Assembly (NCBI RefSeq): GCF_001983165.1
Contig: NZ_MNPU01000027.1
Location: 1 to 64,000 of the forward strand
From: Pseudomonas gessardii
GTDB lineage: Bacteria; Pseudomonadota; Gammaproteobacteria; Pseudomonadales; Pseudomonadaceae
Direction: 5' to 3'
Length of the DNA stretch: 64,000 nt
The notes beneath the pieces are model-generated. The model did not search any database, was not told the origin of the DNA, and saw only the letters and a list, made by a program, of their open reading frames with translations. Positions 52,066 to 60,334 of the stretch are shown here, piece by piece; position 1 is the first letter of the stretch; each line of letters begins with the position of its first letter. The position numbers and the translations under genes are program-made.

Positions 52066-52266
52066 CCTCGTCCGCGTCCACTGATCCGCCACGTCCCCCA
52101 GGGTCAAGGGCTCGCCACTCTTGATCCAGGCCATGAACGCCCGATCGAACTTGAACGACTCCCCGCACTCGCCAATCAGGAACTGGCGCACCTTCTGCGT
52201 ATTCCTGTAGTGCTTGTCCAGCGGGGTGGTACGGGTGATGGGGCCGGAGTGCCAGTTGAAGGTCAT
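52018..52266 (-). CDS. DUF6434 domain protein
   Basis: 82 aa. The conserved core MTFNWHSGPITRTTPLDKHY, then RNTQKVRQFLIGECG and FKFDRAFMAWIKSGEPLTLG matches the DUF6434/SAP-associated small domain. AAGGA lies six bases before the ATG at 52266; a second ATG at 52272 has no space for a ribosome site. The function is unknown. The 3' end overlaps the convergent DUF2938 gene by 48 bases. Confidence 0.82.
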   Translation of the reverse strand: MTFNWHSGPITRTTPLDKHYRNTQKVRQFLIGECGESFKFDRAFMAWIKSGEPLTLGDVADQWTRTRSSLPQAHRRGKELDQ

Positions 52267-52297
52267 TGCCATTCCTTGAGTGATGTGGGTTTCTAAC

Positions 52298-52903
52298 TCA
52301 GCAGTTCAATACCGGCGCATAGCGCTCTTCGCGTTTCTTGAAGTGAATCGGTGCCATCGGCACTTTTTCACCGTTCACGAATATAGCCGGGAAGGTGAGG
52401 GTGAAGTCATCCATATCGCCTTTGCCCAGGGCCGTGCCCTTGCGGCTGCTGCTGGATTGTTCCTTGGGGTCAAAGCCGGTTTTCAGTTGCTCGATACTGA
52501 CTTGATAGGTCTGGCCTGTCGCCAGCGTTACAGTGACCAATGGTGAATCGGCGCTGACCCACAGCGCCGGGTCGGTCTGTTTATAGGCCGCCCGGCGTTG
52601 ATCCGGGGTATTCAGGTTGCGCAGGCGCGGGGGGATGTACAGCCGGCCAAACAGGCGCAGTTCGGTATCGGTCGAGCGCAGGTTGCCCGGCCAGCTGGAT
52701 GTCCCGGGCGGTGCTACATAGACCAGTACATGAACCCAATCGAGTTCTTGCGAGCGTGGAGCAAAGCTTATCGCAGCTTTCGGGCCGGGGCAGGTACGTT
52801 CGAGTAACGCATTTGTGCCGACTGCCGATTGCGGATGCAGATACGGCCCGCTGCTGCATCCAGCGAGCAGCGCCAAGAGGGGATAGAGGATGTAGTGTTT
52901 CAT
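52298..52903 (-). CDS. Putative lipoprotein
   Basis: 201 aa with a lipoprotein signal peptide: MKHYILYPLLALLAGC, the LLAGC lipobox giving a lipidated Cys16. Residue 17 is Ser, which favours transport to the outer membrane. The mature protein is beta-rich, with WVHVLVYVAPPGTSS and DDFTLTFPAIFVNGEKVPMA. No domain is recognised. It lies 31 bases downstream of nothing obvious in the same direction and is a likely single-gene unit. Confidence 0.78.
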   Translation of the reverse strand: MKHYILYPLLALLAGCSSGPYLHPQSAVGTNALLERTCPGPKAAISFAPRSQELDWVHVLVYVAPPGTSSWPGNLRSTDTELRLFGRLYIPPRLRNLNTPDQRRAAYKQTDPALWVSADSPLVTVTLATGQTYQVSIEQLKTGFDPKEQSSSSRKGTALGKGDMDDFTLTFPAIFVNGEKVPMAPIHFKKREERYAPVLNC

Positions 52904-53049
52904 AGGGGATCAACTCCATTTGCTGTGCGGGCGACTATGGCATCTCTGCGGTTGATTCTCATCAGCTCTGTGCCGCATTATTCCTGGTTTTTTCAGGACA
53001 GACGGGCGCAAGTGAGCGGATGCCGTCACCCTTATCCAGGGATAAACCG

Positions 53050-53253
53050 ATGAAGTACCTTGCCACCTTGAATGCCGCAATCGAACGCTTTCTGTGCCGT
53101 TTTACCCGTACCCAGTTCCTGTGCGCCGCCATTGCGCTGACCGTGCTCAACTTCGTATTGGACTACACCGTGGCGTCATACACCTCTATCTACCTGTCCA
53201 TGCTCAGCGGTTGGCTGTTTGCCATGGGCTTGCTGAGGTTCCGGTCCCAGTGA
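53050..53253 (+). CDS. Small two-helix membrane protein
   Basis: 67 aa, with two hydrophobic segments (FLCAAIALTVLNFVLDYTVA and LSMLSGWLFAMGLL) and a basic end. AGGGA lies seven bases before the ATG at 53050. Its stop shares a base with the start of the following kinase gene (TGATG), so the two are translationally coupled. No family is recognised. Confidence 0.65.
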   Translation: MKYLATLNAAIERFLCRFTRTQFLCAAIALTVLNFVLDYTVASYTSIYLSMLSGWLFAMGLLRFRSQ

Positions 53254-54050
53254 TGAGGCTGTTTGAACCATACCTGAAGCGATGGGACCTGACCGTCGAT
53301 GGCGATGCATTCGCCTCGCGCAATGGTGATCTACTGCCCGTTCGCCAGCGGGGCATGCCGGCCATGCTCAAAATCTCCCAGGTGGCCGAGGAACAAGCTG
53401 GCAGTGTGTTGATGGCCTGGTGGGACGGCGAAGGTGCCGCGCCGGTGCTGGCCCGTGATACCGAGGCCTTGCTGATGGCGCGTGCGCTGGGCTCGGCTTC
53501 GCTTATACAGAGGGTCAGTGACGGTCGGGATGACGATGCCACGCGCATCCTCTGCGCCGTCGCCGCGCGTCTGCATGCGCCACGGGCCAGGCCAATTCCC
53601 GCCCTGGTCCCCCTGGCGCAGTGGTTCGAGGCGCTATGGCCAGGCGCGGCGAGGTACGGCGGCATCCTTGCACAGTGCGCCAGCACGGCACAGGAACTGC
53701 TGGCGGCCCCCCAGGATGTCGCGGTACTGCATGGCGATATCCACCATGGCAATGTGCTGGATTTTGGCGCGTCCGGTTGGCTGGCCATCGACCCCAAGGG
53801 GCTGTACGGCGAGCGGGGCTTTGATTATGCGAACCTCTTCTGCAATCCCGATGAACGCGCCCTGGCCCCCGAGTGCTTTGCGCGGCGGGTCGAGATCGTT
53901 GCCAGTGCCTCGGGTATCGAGCGCCGTCGGCTCCTGCAATGGGTGCTCGCCTGGGCAGGGTTGTCGTTGACCTGGATGCGCGAAGACGGCGATGAGCCGG
54001 GAGTTAACCTCGGGGTGGCGCAACTGGCGGCGGCGGCGCTTGCTCGGTGA
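53253..54050 (+). CDS. APH(6)-like aminoglycoside/streptomycin kinase family protein
   Basis: 265 aa. The phosphotransferase loop VLHGDIHHGNVLDFG with catalytic Asp and Asn and the metal-binding WLAIDPKGLYGERGFDYANL match the APH(6)/StrK group. An N-terminal MRLFEPYLKRWDLTVDGDA precedes a small lobe. Such chromosomal copies in pseudomonads are often annotated as streptomycin 6-kinases, but the natural substrate may be another sugar or hydroxyl compound. The ATG at 53253 is coupled to the upstream membrane protein; the open frame to 53094 runs through that gene and is not used. Confidence 0.85.
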   Translation: MRLFEPYLKRWDLTVDGDAFASRNGDLLPVRQRGMPAMLKISQVAEEQAGSVLMAWWDGEGAAPVLARDTEALLMARALGSASLIQRVSDGRDDDATRILCAVAARLHAPRARPIPALVPLAQWFEALWPGAARYGGILAQCASTAQELLAAPQDVAVLHGDIHHGNVLDFGASGWLAIDPKGLYGERGFDYANLFCNPDERALAPECFARRVEIVASASGIERRRLLQWVLAWAGLSLTWMREDGDEPGVNLGVAQLAAAALAR

Positions 54051-54070
54051 TTAGCGTCATTTAGTTGCGG

Positions 54071-54150
54071 ATAACAGAAAGGTAATTTTCAAGCTACCTT
54101 GCCGACAGGGTCGGTTAGTTACTCTCAAGGCTGGAAAAGTAACTTGAGAG
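54071..54150 (+). promoter_or_regulatory. Leader of the DUF2790 gene: CopR-like site and RBS hairpin
   Basis: ATAACA-GAAAG-GTAAT at 54071-54086 matches the CopR box CTGACA-N5-GTAAT at 9 of 11 fixed bases. At 54122-54150 the inverted repeat CTCTCAAG/CTTGAGAG places the ribosome site (GAGAG) in its right arm, so the mRNA could fold to hide it. Both are inferences. Confidence 0.35.
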
Positions 54151-54159
54151 ATAAAACCG

Positions 54160-54492
54160 ATGAACCTGTTGAAACTAAGTATTGCTGCATTGGCGTTGTC
54201 ATTGTCCACCGTTGCGCTTGCCACGAGCGGCAGTGATCGTGGGTTTGAGAAGTTGATGAGCGATAACCAGAAAGCCATGGAGGCCTATGCGTTAAAAAAA
54301 GGCAAGGACATACCCCAGGTCCAGGACTATCGCTACGGCATGAAACTGGACATCGCCAAGGTGGTCAGCGTGACCCCGACGATCCGCTCCTGCGACATCG
54401 TACCCTCGCGCATGACCTTTGAGGATTCGAGCGGCAAGCTCAATACCATCGAATACCAAGTCATGGGGCAGTGCCGTAATAATGGTCGCTGA
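54160..54492 (+). CDS. DUF2790 family periplasmic protein
   Basis: 110 aa with a signal peptide (MNLLKLSIAALALSLSTVALA|TS). The mature part contains the DUF2790 pattern YRYGMKLDIAKVVSVTPTIR, then SCDIVPSRMTFEDSSGKL and EYQVMGQCRNNG, with two cysteines that may form a disulfide. The domain is common in pseudomonads in metal-responsive settings; its function is not known. An inverted repeat covers its ribosome-binding site. Confidence 0.88.
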   Translation: MNLLKLSIAALALSLSTVALATSGSDRGFEKLMSDNQKAMEAYALKKGKDIPQVQDYRYGMKLDIAKVVSVTPTIRSCDIVPSRMTFEDSSGKLNTIEYQVMGQCRNNGR

Positions 54493-54503
54493 AAGGTTGC
54501 CTT

Positions 54504-55415
54504 ATGACTGTGCAGGCACCGTTGATTGACCGTGAACTGGCGCTACGTTTTCTCACCTGCGCGCGCTGTGCCAGCTTTCGCCAGGCCGCCCGCAGCCTGA
54601 ATATCCGCACTGCCGAACTGCGCAAGCAACTGGCCCTGTTGGAGGGGCGGCTGGGTAGCCCGCTATTTATCTACCGGGAAAATGCCCTGCGCCTGACCCT
54701 CAAGGGCCAGCGCCTGAAAACGCTACTGATGGCGCGGTTTGGCGATGTTCAGCCCCCCGTGGGCACCTCGCCGCAACCGTTGTTGCGCCTGGCCGTGGAA
54801 GACTCCCTTATGCGCGATCTGCTGGCGCGTGAGGTGCTGGATTTTATGCGCAAGCACCCGGCGATACAGCTGGAAGTTATCCCGTTGACGGGCGAGCCGA
54901 CGCGCCAGGCGGATGTCATGGTATGGCTGGCGGATGCCGATCGTCCGCGTCCCTCGCCCGGGTTTGCCATGACCACGCCGCAACGTCTGGCGCGCATTGA
55001 CTACAGCCCGCATATGGCCAAGCGTTACTGTCGCGGCAACCGTTTGCCGACGCGCATCGCTGATTTATCTGACTTTATGCTGGTGCAAGGCCGCACGAAT
55101 GCGCCGGTTGCGGCGTTTGAGCCCTGGAACCGCCTGGTCAAACAGCGCCAGAGGGCGCTGGTCCAGGTGCATTCCCAGGAGTGGGTGCGGGAATGGATCA
55201 AACACAGCGCCTGCGTCGGGTTGTTGCCCAACTACATCACCCGTCTGGATAAAAACCTGCTGGCCCTCACGCCTTTGTTCAGCGAACCCATGGAACGGCT
55301 GGCATGGCTGTCCATCGCACCGTTGACCGCCGATCAACCGTATGTACAAACCTTGGTGGCGTTGATTCGCAAAGTCTTTGAAGAGCGGCGTGACTGGTTC
55401 GAGAGCGTCATCTGA
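54504..55415 (+). CDS. LysR-family regulator, divergent type
   Basis: 303 aa. The N-terminal helix-turn-helix FRQAARSLNIRTAELRKQLA and LLEGRLGSPLFIYRENALRL fits LysR but is divergent in the recognition helix. The rest resembles a substrate-binding domain (LLRLAVEDSLMRDLLAREVL and CVGLLPNYITRLDKNLLAL). It starts 12 bases after the DUF2790 gene and is probably co-transcribed. It lies 207 bases before a porin in the same direction, which could be its target. Confidence 0.85.
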   Translation: MTVQAPLIDRELALRFLTCARCASFRQAARSLNIRTAELRKQLALLEGRLGSPLFIYRENALRLTLKGQRLKTLLMARFGDVQPPVGTSPQPLLRLAVEDSLMRDLLAREVLDFMRKHPAIQLEVIPLTGEPTRQADVMVWLADADRPRPSPGFAMTTPQRLARIDYSPHMAKRYCRGNRLPTRIADLSDFMLVQGRTNAPVAAFEPWNRLVKQRQRALVQVHSQEWVREWIKHSACVGLLPNYITRLDKNLLALTPLFSEPMERLAWLSIAPLTADQPYVQTLVALIRKVFEERRDWFESVI

Positions 55416-55524
55416 GTCGGCAATAACTTTAATCATTCTGACATATTCGCTGTGGGCGCCTGGTCATGTAGTAAGGCCTTTGTTTATAAGGCCTGCCCCG
55501 CGGTTCAAGAGCAAAGAATAGCGA

Positions 55525-55542
55525 ATGTCATAAAAGTGTCTT
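55525..55542 (+). promoter_or_regulatory. Pho-box-like site upstream of the OprP-like porin
   Basis: ATGTCAT-AAAA-GTGTCTT compares with the Pho box CTGTCAT-N4-CTGTCAT: six of seven bases in the first half-site, five of seven in the second, correct four-base spacer. It lies 81 bases before the porin start. Confidence 0.5.
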
Positions 55543-55622
55543 GTAAATACATCCAAACCGTCATCTGGTGTTTGGAAGCTCCCCGTCGCCAAGTAGTACT
55601 TAACGATAACGAGGGGAAATAG

Positions 55623-56945
55623 ATGTCGATTAGTTATTCGAAATGCGCAGGACTCACTCAACTCAGCCTGGCCGTGGCGGGCAGCGTATTGGCGTTGTCG
55701 GTCCAGGCAGGCACGGTAACCACCGATGGCGCGGACATTGTGATCAAAACCAAGGGCGGCCTGGAAGTGGCCACCACCGACAAGGAATTCAGCTTCAAGT
55801 TGGGCGGACGTATCCAGGCCGATTACGCCAGGTTTAATGATTACTACACCCGTAATGGCAACACGGCGGACGCCGCGTATTTTCGCCGGGCCTACCTGGA
55901 GTTTGGCGGTACGGTCTACAAGGACTGGAAATACCAGATCAACTACGACCTGTCCCGCAACGTGGGCAATGACAGCACAGGCTACTTCGACGAAGGCAGT
56001 GTGACCTACACCGGGTTCAATCCCCTGAATGTAAAAGTCGGGCGTTTCTACACTGACTTTGGCTTGGAGAAAGCCACCAGTTCCAAATGGGTCACGGCCC
56101 TGGAGCGTAATCTTTCCTACGATGTGGCGGAGTGGATCAACGACAACTCTGGCATGGGCGTACAGGCCAACGGCGTAGTGGGTGAGATGGCCTACCTATC
56201 CGGCAGCGTGTTCAGCGAAAACAACAACGACACCGATGGCGACAGCGTCAAGCGCTACAACCTGCGCGGTGTGTTCGCCCCGCTGCATGAGTCCGGCAAT
56301 GTGCTGCACGTGGGGGTGCAATACGCCTACCGTGACCTCAAGGACGCTGCCATCGACACGCGCATCCGTTCACGCATGGGCATGCGTGGCGTCGAGACCA
56401 ACGGCGGCAACAGCGCCGGCAGTAATGGCACCCGCTCGGTCTTTGGCGGCAGCGCGGCCCAGCAGGGGTTGTGGAAGGACGACTCGGTGTGGGGCCTGGA
56501 AGGTGCCTGGGCGCTGGACGCGTTCTCGGTGCAGGGGGAATACCTGCGACGGACCCTCAAGGCCGATGCCGCACAAAATGACATCAAGGCCAGCGGTTAT
56601 TACGCACAGATGGCCTACACCCTGACCGGCGAGCCACGCATCTACAAACTCGATGGTGCCAGGTTCGACTCCATCAAGCCGCAAAACAAGCAGATCGGCG
56701 CCTGGGAGGTGTTCTACCGCTACGACGCGTTCACCGTCGAGGACGACAATGTGGTGGTCAGCACCAATGTGCGCCAGGTTGGCGACAGCGAAGGCAAAGC
56801 CCATACCCTGGGCGTCAACTGGTACGCCAACGAGGCGGTCAAGGTCAGCGCCAACTACGTCAAGGCCCGCACGGATAACGTCAGCAACACGGTAGGTGAT
56901 GACACGGGTGATGGCGTGGTCATGCGCTTGCAATACGTCTTCTAA
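55623..56945 (+). CDS. OprP/OprO-family phosphate-selective porin
   Basis: 440 aa outer-membrane barrel with a signal peptide ending in ALSVQA. The start of the mature part, GTVTTDGADIVIKTKGGLEV, the barrel strand FKLGGRIQADYARFNDYYTR, RRAYLEFGGTVYKDWKYQIN and VGRFYTDFGLEKATSSKWVT are typical of OprP and OprO. It ends in Phe (RLQYVF), the usual barrel assembly signal. The family forms anion channels for phosphate or pyrophosphate. A Pho-box-like site upstream supports that role. GAGGGG lies seven bases before the ATG. Confidence 0.92.
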   Translation: MSISYSKCAGLTQLSLAVAGSVLALSVQAGTVTTDGADIVIKTKGGLEVATTDKEFSFKLGGRIQADYARFNDYYTRNGNTADAAYFRRAYLEFGGTVYKDWKYQINYDLSRNVGNDSTGYFDEGSVTYTGFNPLNVKVGRFYTDFGLEKATSSKWVTALERNLSYDVAEWINDNSGMGVQANGVVGEMAYLSGSVFSENNNDTDGDSVKRYNLRGVFAPLHESGNVLHVGVQYAYRDLKDAAIDTRIRSRMGMRGVETNGGNSAGSNGTRSVFGGSAAQQGLWKDDSVWGLEGAWALDAFSVQGEYLRRTLKADAAQNDIKASGYYAQMAYTLTGEPRIYKLDGARFDSIKPQNKQIGAWEVFYRYDAFTVEDDNVVVSTNVRQVGDSEGKAHTLGVNWYANEAVKVSANYVKARTDNVSNTVGDDTGDGVVMRLQYVF

Positions 56946-57005
56946 AACACGCTGGAGCGTTTGGCGCCGATGGGGAGGCCTGGATGCCCATCGGTGCTGA
57001 CGTGA

Positions 57006-57332
57006 TCAGTCAGCCGTCATAATCGCCAAGGCCAACTGACGGTCCGACATCAACGGCGGGCGGTACGCCGTATGGTAGTAACGCACCGCCTGCTCGAATT
57101 GGGCGCCACGTATCTGCCCGTCGGAGCCGACAAACGCCAGGGCATCCGACTTGGCCGGGCCAAAGAAATTGCCGGGATGGGTGGTGAGTTCGGTGGCGAT
57201 AGAGCTGAACAGCGTGGGGCCGAGCGTGGTCCAGTACATGGCACGGTCGCCCGGCTCCTTGGGCTCCCCGGCCAGCGTCTGAGGGCTGATCGACGCCAAT
57301 AGGCTGAACGCGAAAACCTTCCATGCCTCCAT
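57006..57332 (-). CDS. DUF2388 family exported protein
   Basis: 108 aa with a signal peptide (MEAWKVFAFSLLASISPQTLA|GE). The C-terminal half AKSDALAFVGSDGQIRGAQF, then EQAVRYYH and DRQLALAIMTAD fits the DUF2388 pattern, in which a FVAxxGxIRGAxLE-like motif precedes a Leu/Ala-rich ending. The function is unknown. AAGG lies six bases before the ATG at 57332. It lies 97 bases downstream of the hydroxyproline operon in the same direction and may be read through from it. Confidence 0.8.
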   Translation of the reverse strand: MEAWKVFAFSLLASISPQTLAGEPKEPGDRAMYWTTLGPTLFSSIATELTTHPGNFFGPAKSDALAFVGSDGQIRGAQFEQAVRYYHTAYRPPLMSDRQLALAIMTAD

Positions 57333-57429
57333 TTTTTGCCTTCCTTTGCGCGGGGATGGCCGACACCCTAGCAGACTCCTGCCTGTTTAGGGGCCGCTGC
57401 GCGATCCAACGGGGGCATGCCAGCCTGGG

Positions 57430-58701
57430 TCAGAAACGATCCAACCGGTAGGCCTGCAGTGCGGGCAAGCCCAGAGGTTGGGGCGCGTAGAGCGGGGTTA
57501 CCAACTGGGCGATAAGCTCGGCAGTGATCGCCGCTTGGGTCAAGCCCAGGTGTTGGTGCCCGAAAGCAAGCAACACCTTGCCGTCGCACACCCGGTCGAT
57601 GATCGGCAGCGAGTCTGGCAATGAGGGCCGAAAGCCCATCCACGGGGTGGCGTCCTCAGCCCTCAATTCGTGCCGCAACAGACCGTGGCTCAACCGGTGC
57701 AGTTGCCAGGCACGCTGCATGTTCGGCGGCCGGTCGAGGCCGGCGAATTCCACGGTGCCGGCCAGCCGCAGGCCAGCGGCCATGGGTGTCATGATGAACT
57801 TGCGCTCCAGCGAGGTGACGGCGAAGGGCAAGCGGTCTTGCTCATGGGGCAGCATCAGGTGATAACCGCGCTCGGTGTCCAGGGGCACCTTTTTGCCGGT
57901 CAGCGCCTGGGTGAGCCTGGCCGAGTGGGCGCCGCAGGCGATCAGCACCTGGCGAGCGGCCAAGCGGCCCTGGTCGGTGATCAATGCAACGCCCTGGGCC
58001 TGCAACTGGCCGCCTTGTACCTGCTGCTTGAGAAACTGCACGCCGCTGGCCCTGGCGGCCTCGACCAGTTCGCACACCACGCGATACGGATCGAGGAAAT
58101 GCCCGGTGCTGGGAAAGAACAAGCCCCCCTGGATCCGCTCGCTTAATTGCGGCGCCGCCTGCTGCACGGCGCCGGCGGACCAGCAGTCCACCGGCACGTT
58201 TTGCTGGGTCATGCGTGTTTGCAAACCTTCAATCGCTTGCCGCGATTCGGCACGCTCGAACACCAACAGCGAGCCGTCTTCGTGCATCAACTGTGGCTGG
58301 GCGATGTTCGCCAACAAGCGCTGCCAGGCGCCCAGGCTGCTTTCATTCAGCGCACGGAGGCCCGCGACGGTGCGCTGGTAGGCCGCCGGTCGCAGGTTCA
58401 GCAGCAGGCGAGCAAACCAGGGCAGGGCGCGGGGCAGGTATTTCCAGTCCAGGCGCAGTGGGCCCATGGGGTCCATAAGCATGGCGGGCAGACGCATCAG
58501 GATCGACAGGTCGGCGATGGGGAACACCTGTTCAGTGGCCAAATGCCCGGCATTGCCGAACGAGGCGCCCATCCCCGGTTCCTGCTGGTCGATGACCACC
58601 ACGCGCCGGCCCTGGCGCGCCAGTTGCAACGCGCAGGCGACGCCGATGATGCCGGCGCCGACCACCGCAATGTCGGTTTGGGGTTGAAGGTTGTCGGCCA
58701 T
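57430..58701 (-). CDS. D-hydroxyproline dehydrogenase/oxidase (FAD, DadA-like)
   Basis: Oxidises cis-4-hydroxy-D-proline to pyrroline-4-hydroxy-2-carboxylate; 423 aa, the D-amino-acid dehydrogenase fold. The FAD site is DIAVVGAGIIGVACALQLAR near residues 11-30, with VVVIDQQEPGMGASFGNAGH next. The C-terminal WMGFRPSLPDSLPIIDRV and LAFGHQHLGLTQAA close the FAD site. It matches the single-subunit type found in P. putida; no genes for the small and middle subunits of the LhpBEF type are nearby. The start at 58701 is 2 bases after the aldehyde dehydrogenase stop. Confidence 0.9.
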   Translation of the reverse strand: MADNLQPQTDIAVVGAGIIGVACALQLARQGRRVVVIDQQEPGMGASFGNAGHLATEQVFPIADLSILMRLPAMLMDPMGPLRLDWKYLPRALPWFARLLLNLRPAAYQRTVAGLRALNESSLGAWQRLLANIAQPQLMHEDGSLLVFERAESRQAIEGLQTRMTQQNVPVDCWSAGAVQQAAPQLSERIQGGLFFPSTGHFLDPYRVVCELVEAARASGVQFLKQQVQGGQLQAQGVALITDQGRLAARQVLIACGAHSARLTQALTGKKVPLDTERGYHLMLPHEQDRLPFAVTSLERKFIMTPMAAGLRLAGTVEFAGLDRPPNMQRAWQLHRLSHGLLRHELRAEDATPWMGFRPSLPDSLPIIDRVCDGKVLLAFGHQHLGLTQAAITAELIAQLVTPLYAPQPLGLPALQAYRLDRF

Positions 58702-58703
58702 GG

Positions 58704-60275
58704 TCAGGCTTCTCTCTGGCCGTCGAGCAAGCGCCGCAGCGCCAGCGGGTTGCCGTGTTTCAGGGCCGCGGGCAGCAGGCTGTCGGGGAAGTCCTGGTAG
58801 CACACCGGGCGCAGGAAGCGCTGGATCGCGGCGGTGCCGACCGAGGTCGAGCGCGAGTCCGAGGTCGCCGGGAAGGGCCCGCCATGCACCATGGCATCAC
58901 ACACCTCGACCCCGGTCGGCCAGCCATTGACCAGCAGCCGGCCAGCCTTGCGCTCAAGGGTTGGCAGCAAGGCCCGTGCCTGTTCAAGATCGCCCTCGTC
59001 CAGGTGCAGGCTGGCGGTCAACTGGCCTTCGAGGTGTTCGGTCACTTGGCGCATTTGCGCGTCATCGGCGCATTGCACCAGCAACGAGGTGGCACCGAAT
59101 ATTTCGGCCTGCAAGTGTGGGTTGGCGAGAAAGTCCTGCGCGTGGGTGACGAACAGCTGCGCCTGGCATTGGTTCGGGCCTTGTGCTGCTAACCCGCTGG
59201 CCACGCACTGGGCATGCTCGGCCAGTGCGCCGACGCCCGCTTCATAGGCCTGGAAGATGCCCGGGGTGAGCATGGTCTGCGCCGGGCTGCGTTGCAGCAG
59301 GTCGCTGGTGAGGCTGACAAACTGCTCCAACTGTGCGCCTTGCACCGCAATGACCAGCCCGGGATTAGTGCAAAACTGCCCGGCGCCCTGGGTCAACGAG
59401 GCGACAAACCCTTGCGCCAGCGCTTCGACGCGCGCCTTGAGGGCGGCCGGGAACAGGTACACCGGGTTGATCGAACTCATTTCCGCGTACACCGGGATCG
59501 GCTCCGGGCGCGCCTGGGCCGCCTGGCATAAGGCGATGCCGCCACTTTGAGAGCCGGTAAAGCCTACCGCCTTGATCCGTGGGTCGCTGACCAGGGCAAT
59601 CCCCACTTCGCGACCCGCGCCGTACAGCAGCGAGAACACACCTTCGGGCAGGCCACACTGCTTCACGGCACGGGCCAGCGCGCGGCCCACCCGTTCGCTG
59701 GTGCCGGGGTGGGCGCCGTGGGCCTTGACGATCACCGGGCAACCGGCGGCGAGGGCTGAGGCGGTATCGCCGCCGGCCACCGAGAACGCCAGCGGGAAGT
59801 TGCTGGCGCCGAAGACGGCCACCGGCCCCAGTGGCACCTGGCGCTGGCGCAGATCGGCACAGGGCAGGGGCTGGCGCTCCGGTTGGGCGCGATCGACCCG
59901 CACATCCAGCCATTCGCCGGCGCGTACGGTACGGGCGAAGGTGCGCAGTTGCTGGCAGGTGCGGCCCCGTTCACCCTGGATCCGCGCGTGGGGTAAGCCG
60001 GTTTCGGCCACGGCGCGTTCGATCAGCTCATCGCCCAGGGCTTCGATTTCGTGGGCGATGGTTTCGAGCAATTGAGCACGCGCCGCCAGGGACGTTTCGC
60101 GGTAGCTGTCGAAGGCTGACCACGCCAGCGCGCAGGCCTGGGCCACCTGCTCGCTGGAAGCGCTGGGATAGGCCGGCTCCAGCGCAGTGTTGGTGGCCGG
60201 GTTGATCGCCCGGATGGCGGCGCGGGTGCCGGGAAGGGAGTGCTGACCGATCAGCAGATTACCTGTCAGAGTCAT
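58704..60275 (-). CDS. 2-Oxoglutarate semialdehyde dehydrogenase (2,5-dioxovalerate dehydrogenase)
   Basis: NAD(P)-dependent enzyme oxidising 2-oxoglutarate semialdehyde to 2-oxoglutarate, the last step of hydroxyproline breakdown; 523 aa. The catalytic Cys302 is in GAGQFCTNPGLV and Glu265 in PVYAEMSSINPV. The cofactor region is FGASNFPLAFSVAGGDTASA and VGFTGSQSGG. This order and length fit KGSADH of the hydroxyproline type. AGGA lies seven bases before the ATG at 60275; the open frame to 60374 has no homology. Confidence 0.94.
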   Translation of the reverse strand: MTLTGNLLIGQHSLPGTRAAIRAINPATNTALEPAYPSASSEQVAQACALAWSAFDSYRETSLAARAQLLETIAHEIEALGDELIERAVAETGLPHARIQGERGRTCQQLRTFARTVRAGEWLDVRVDRAQPERQPLPCADLRQRQVPLGPVAVFGASNFPLAFSVAGGDTASALAAGCPVIVKAHGAHPGTSERVGRALARAVKQCGLPEGVFSLLYGAGREVGIALVSDPRIKAVGFTGSQSGGIALCQAAQARPEPIPVYAEMSSINPVYLFPAALKARVEALAQGFVASLTQGAGQFCTNPGLVIAVQGAQLEQFVSLTSDLLQRSPAQTMLTPGIFQAYEAGVGALAEHAQCVASGLAAQGPNQCQAQLFVTHAQDFLANPHLQAEIFGATSLLVQCADDAQMRQVTEHLEGQLTASLHLDEGDLEQARALLPTLERKAGRLLVNGWPTGVEVCDAMVHGGPFPATSDSRSTSVGTAAIQRFLRPVCYQDFPDSLLPAALKHGNPLALRRLLDGQREA

Positions 60276-60334
60276 GGCCTGTTCCTGAAAAAAGAGGGGG
60301 CGCCGCTGTGTGTGTAGCAGCGGCGTACGAGCCG

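Noticed and set aside
53094..53252. Longer N terminus for the APH(6)-like kinase
   Set aside because: It would read through the membrane-protein gene in another frame; the TGATG junction at 53251-53255 gives a better start.
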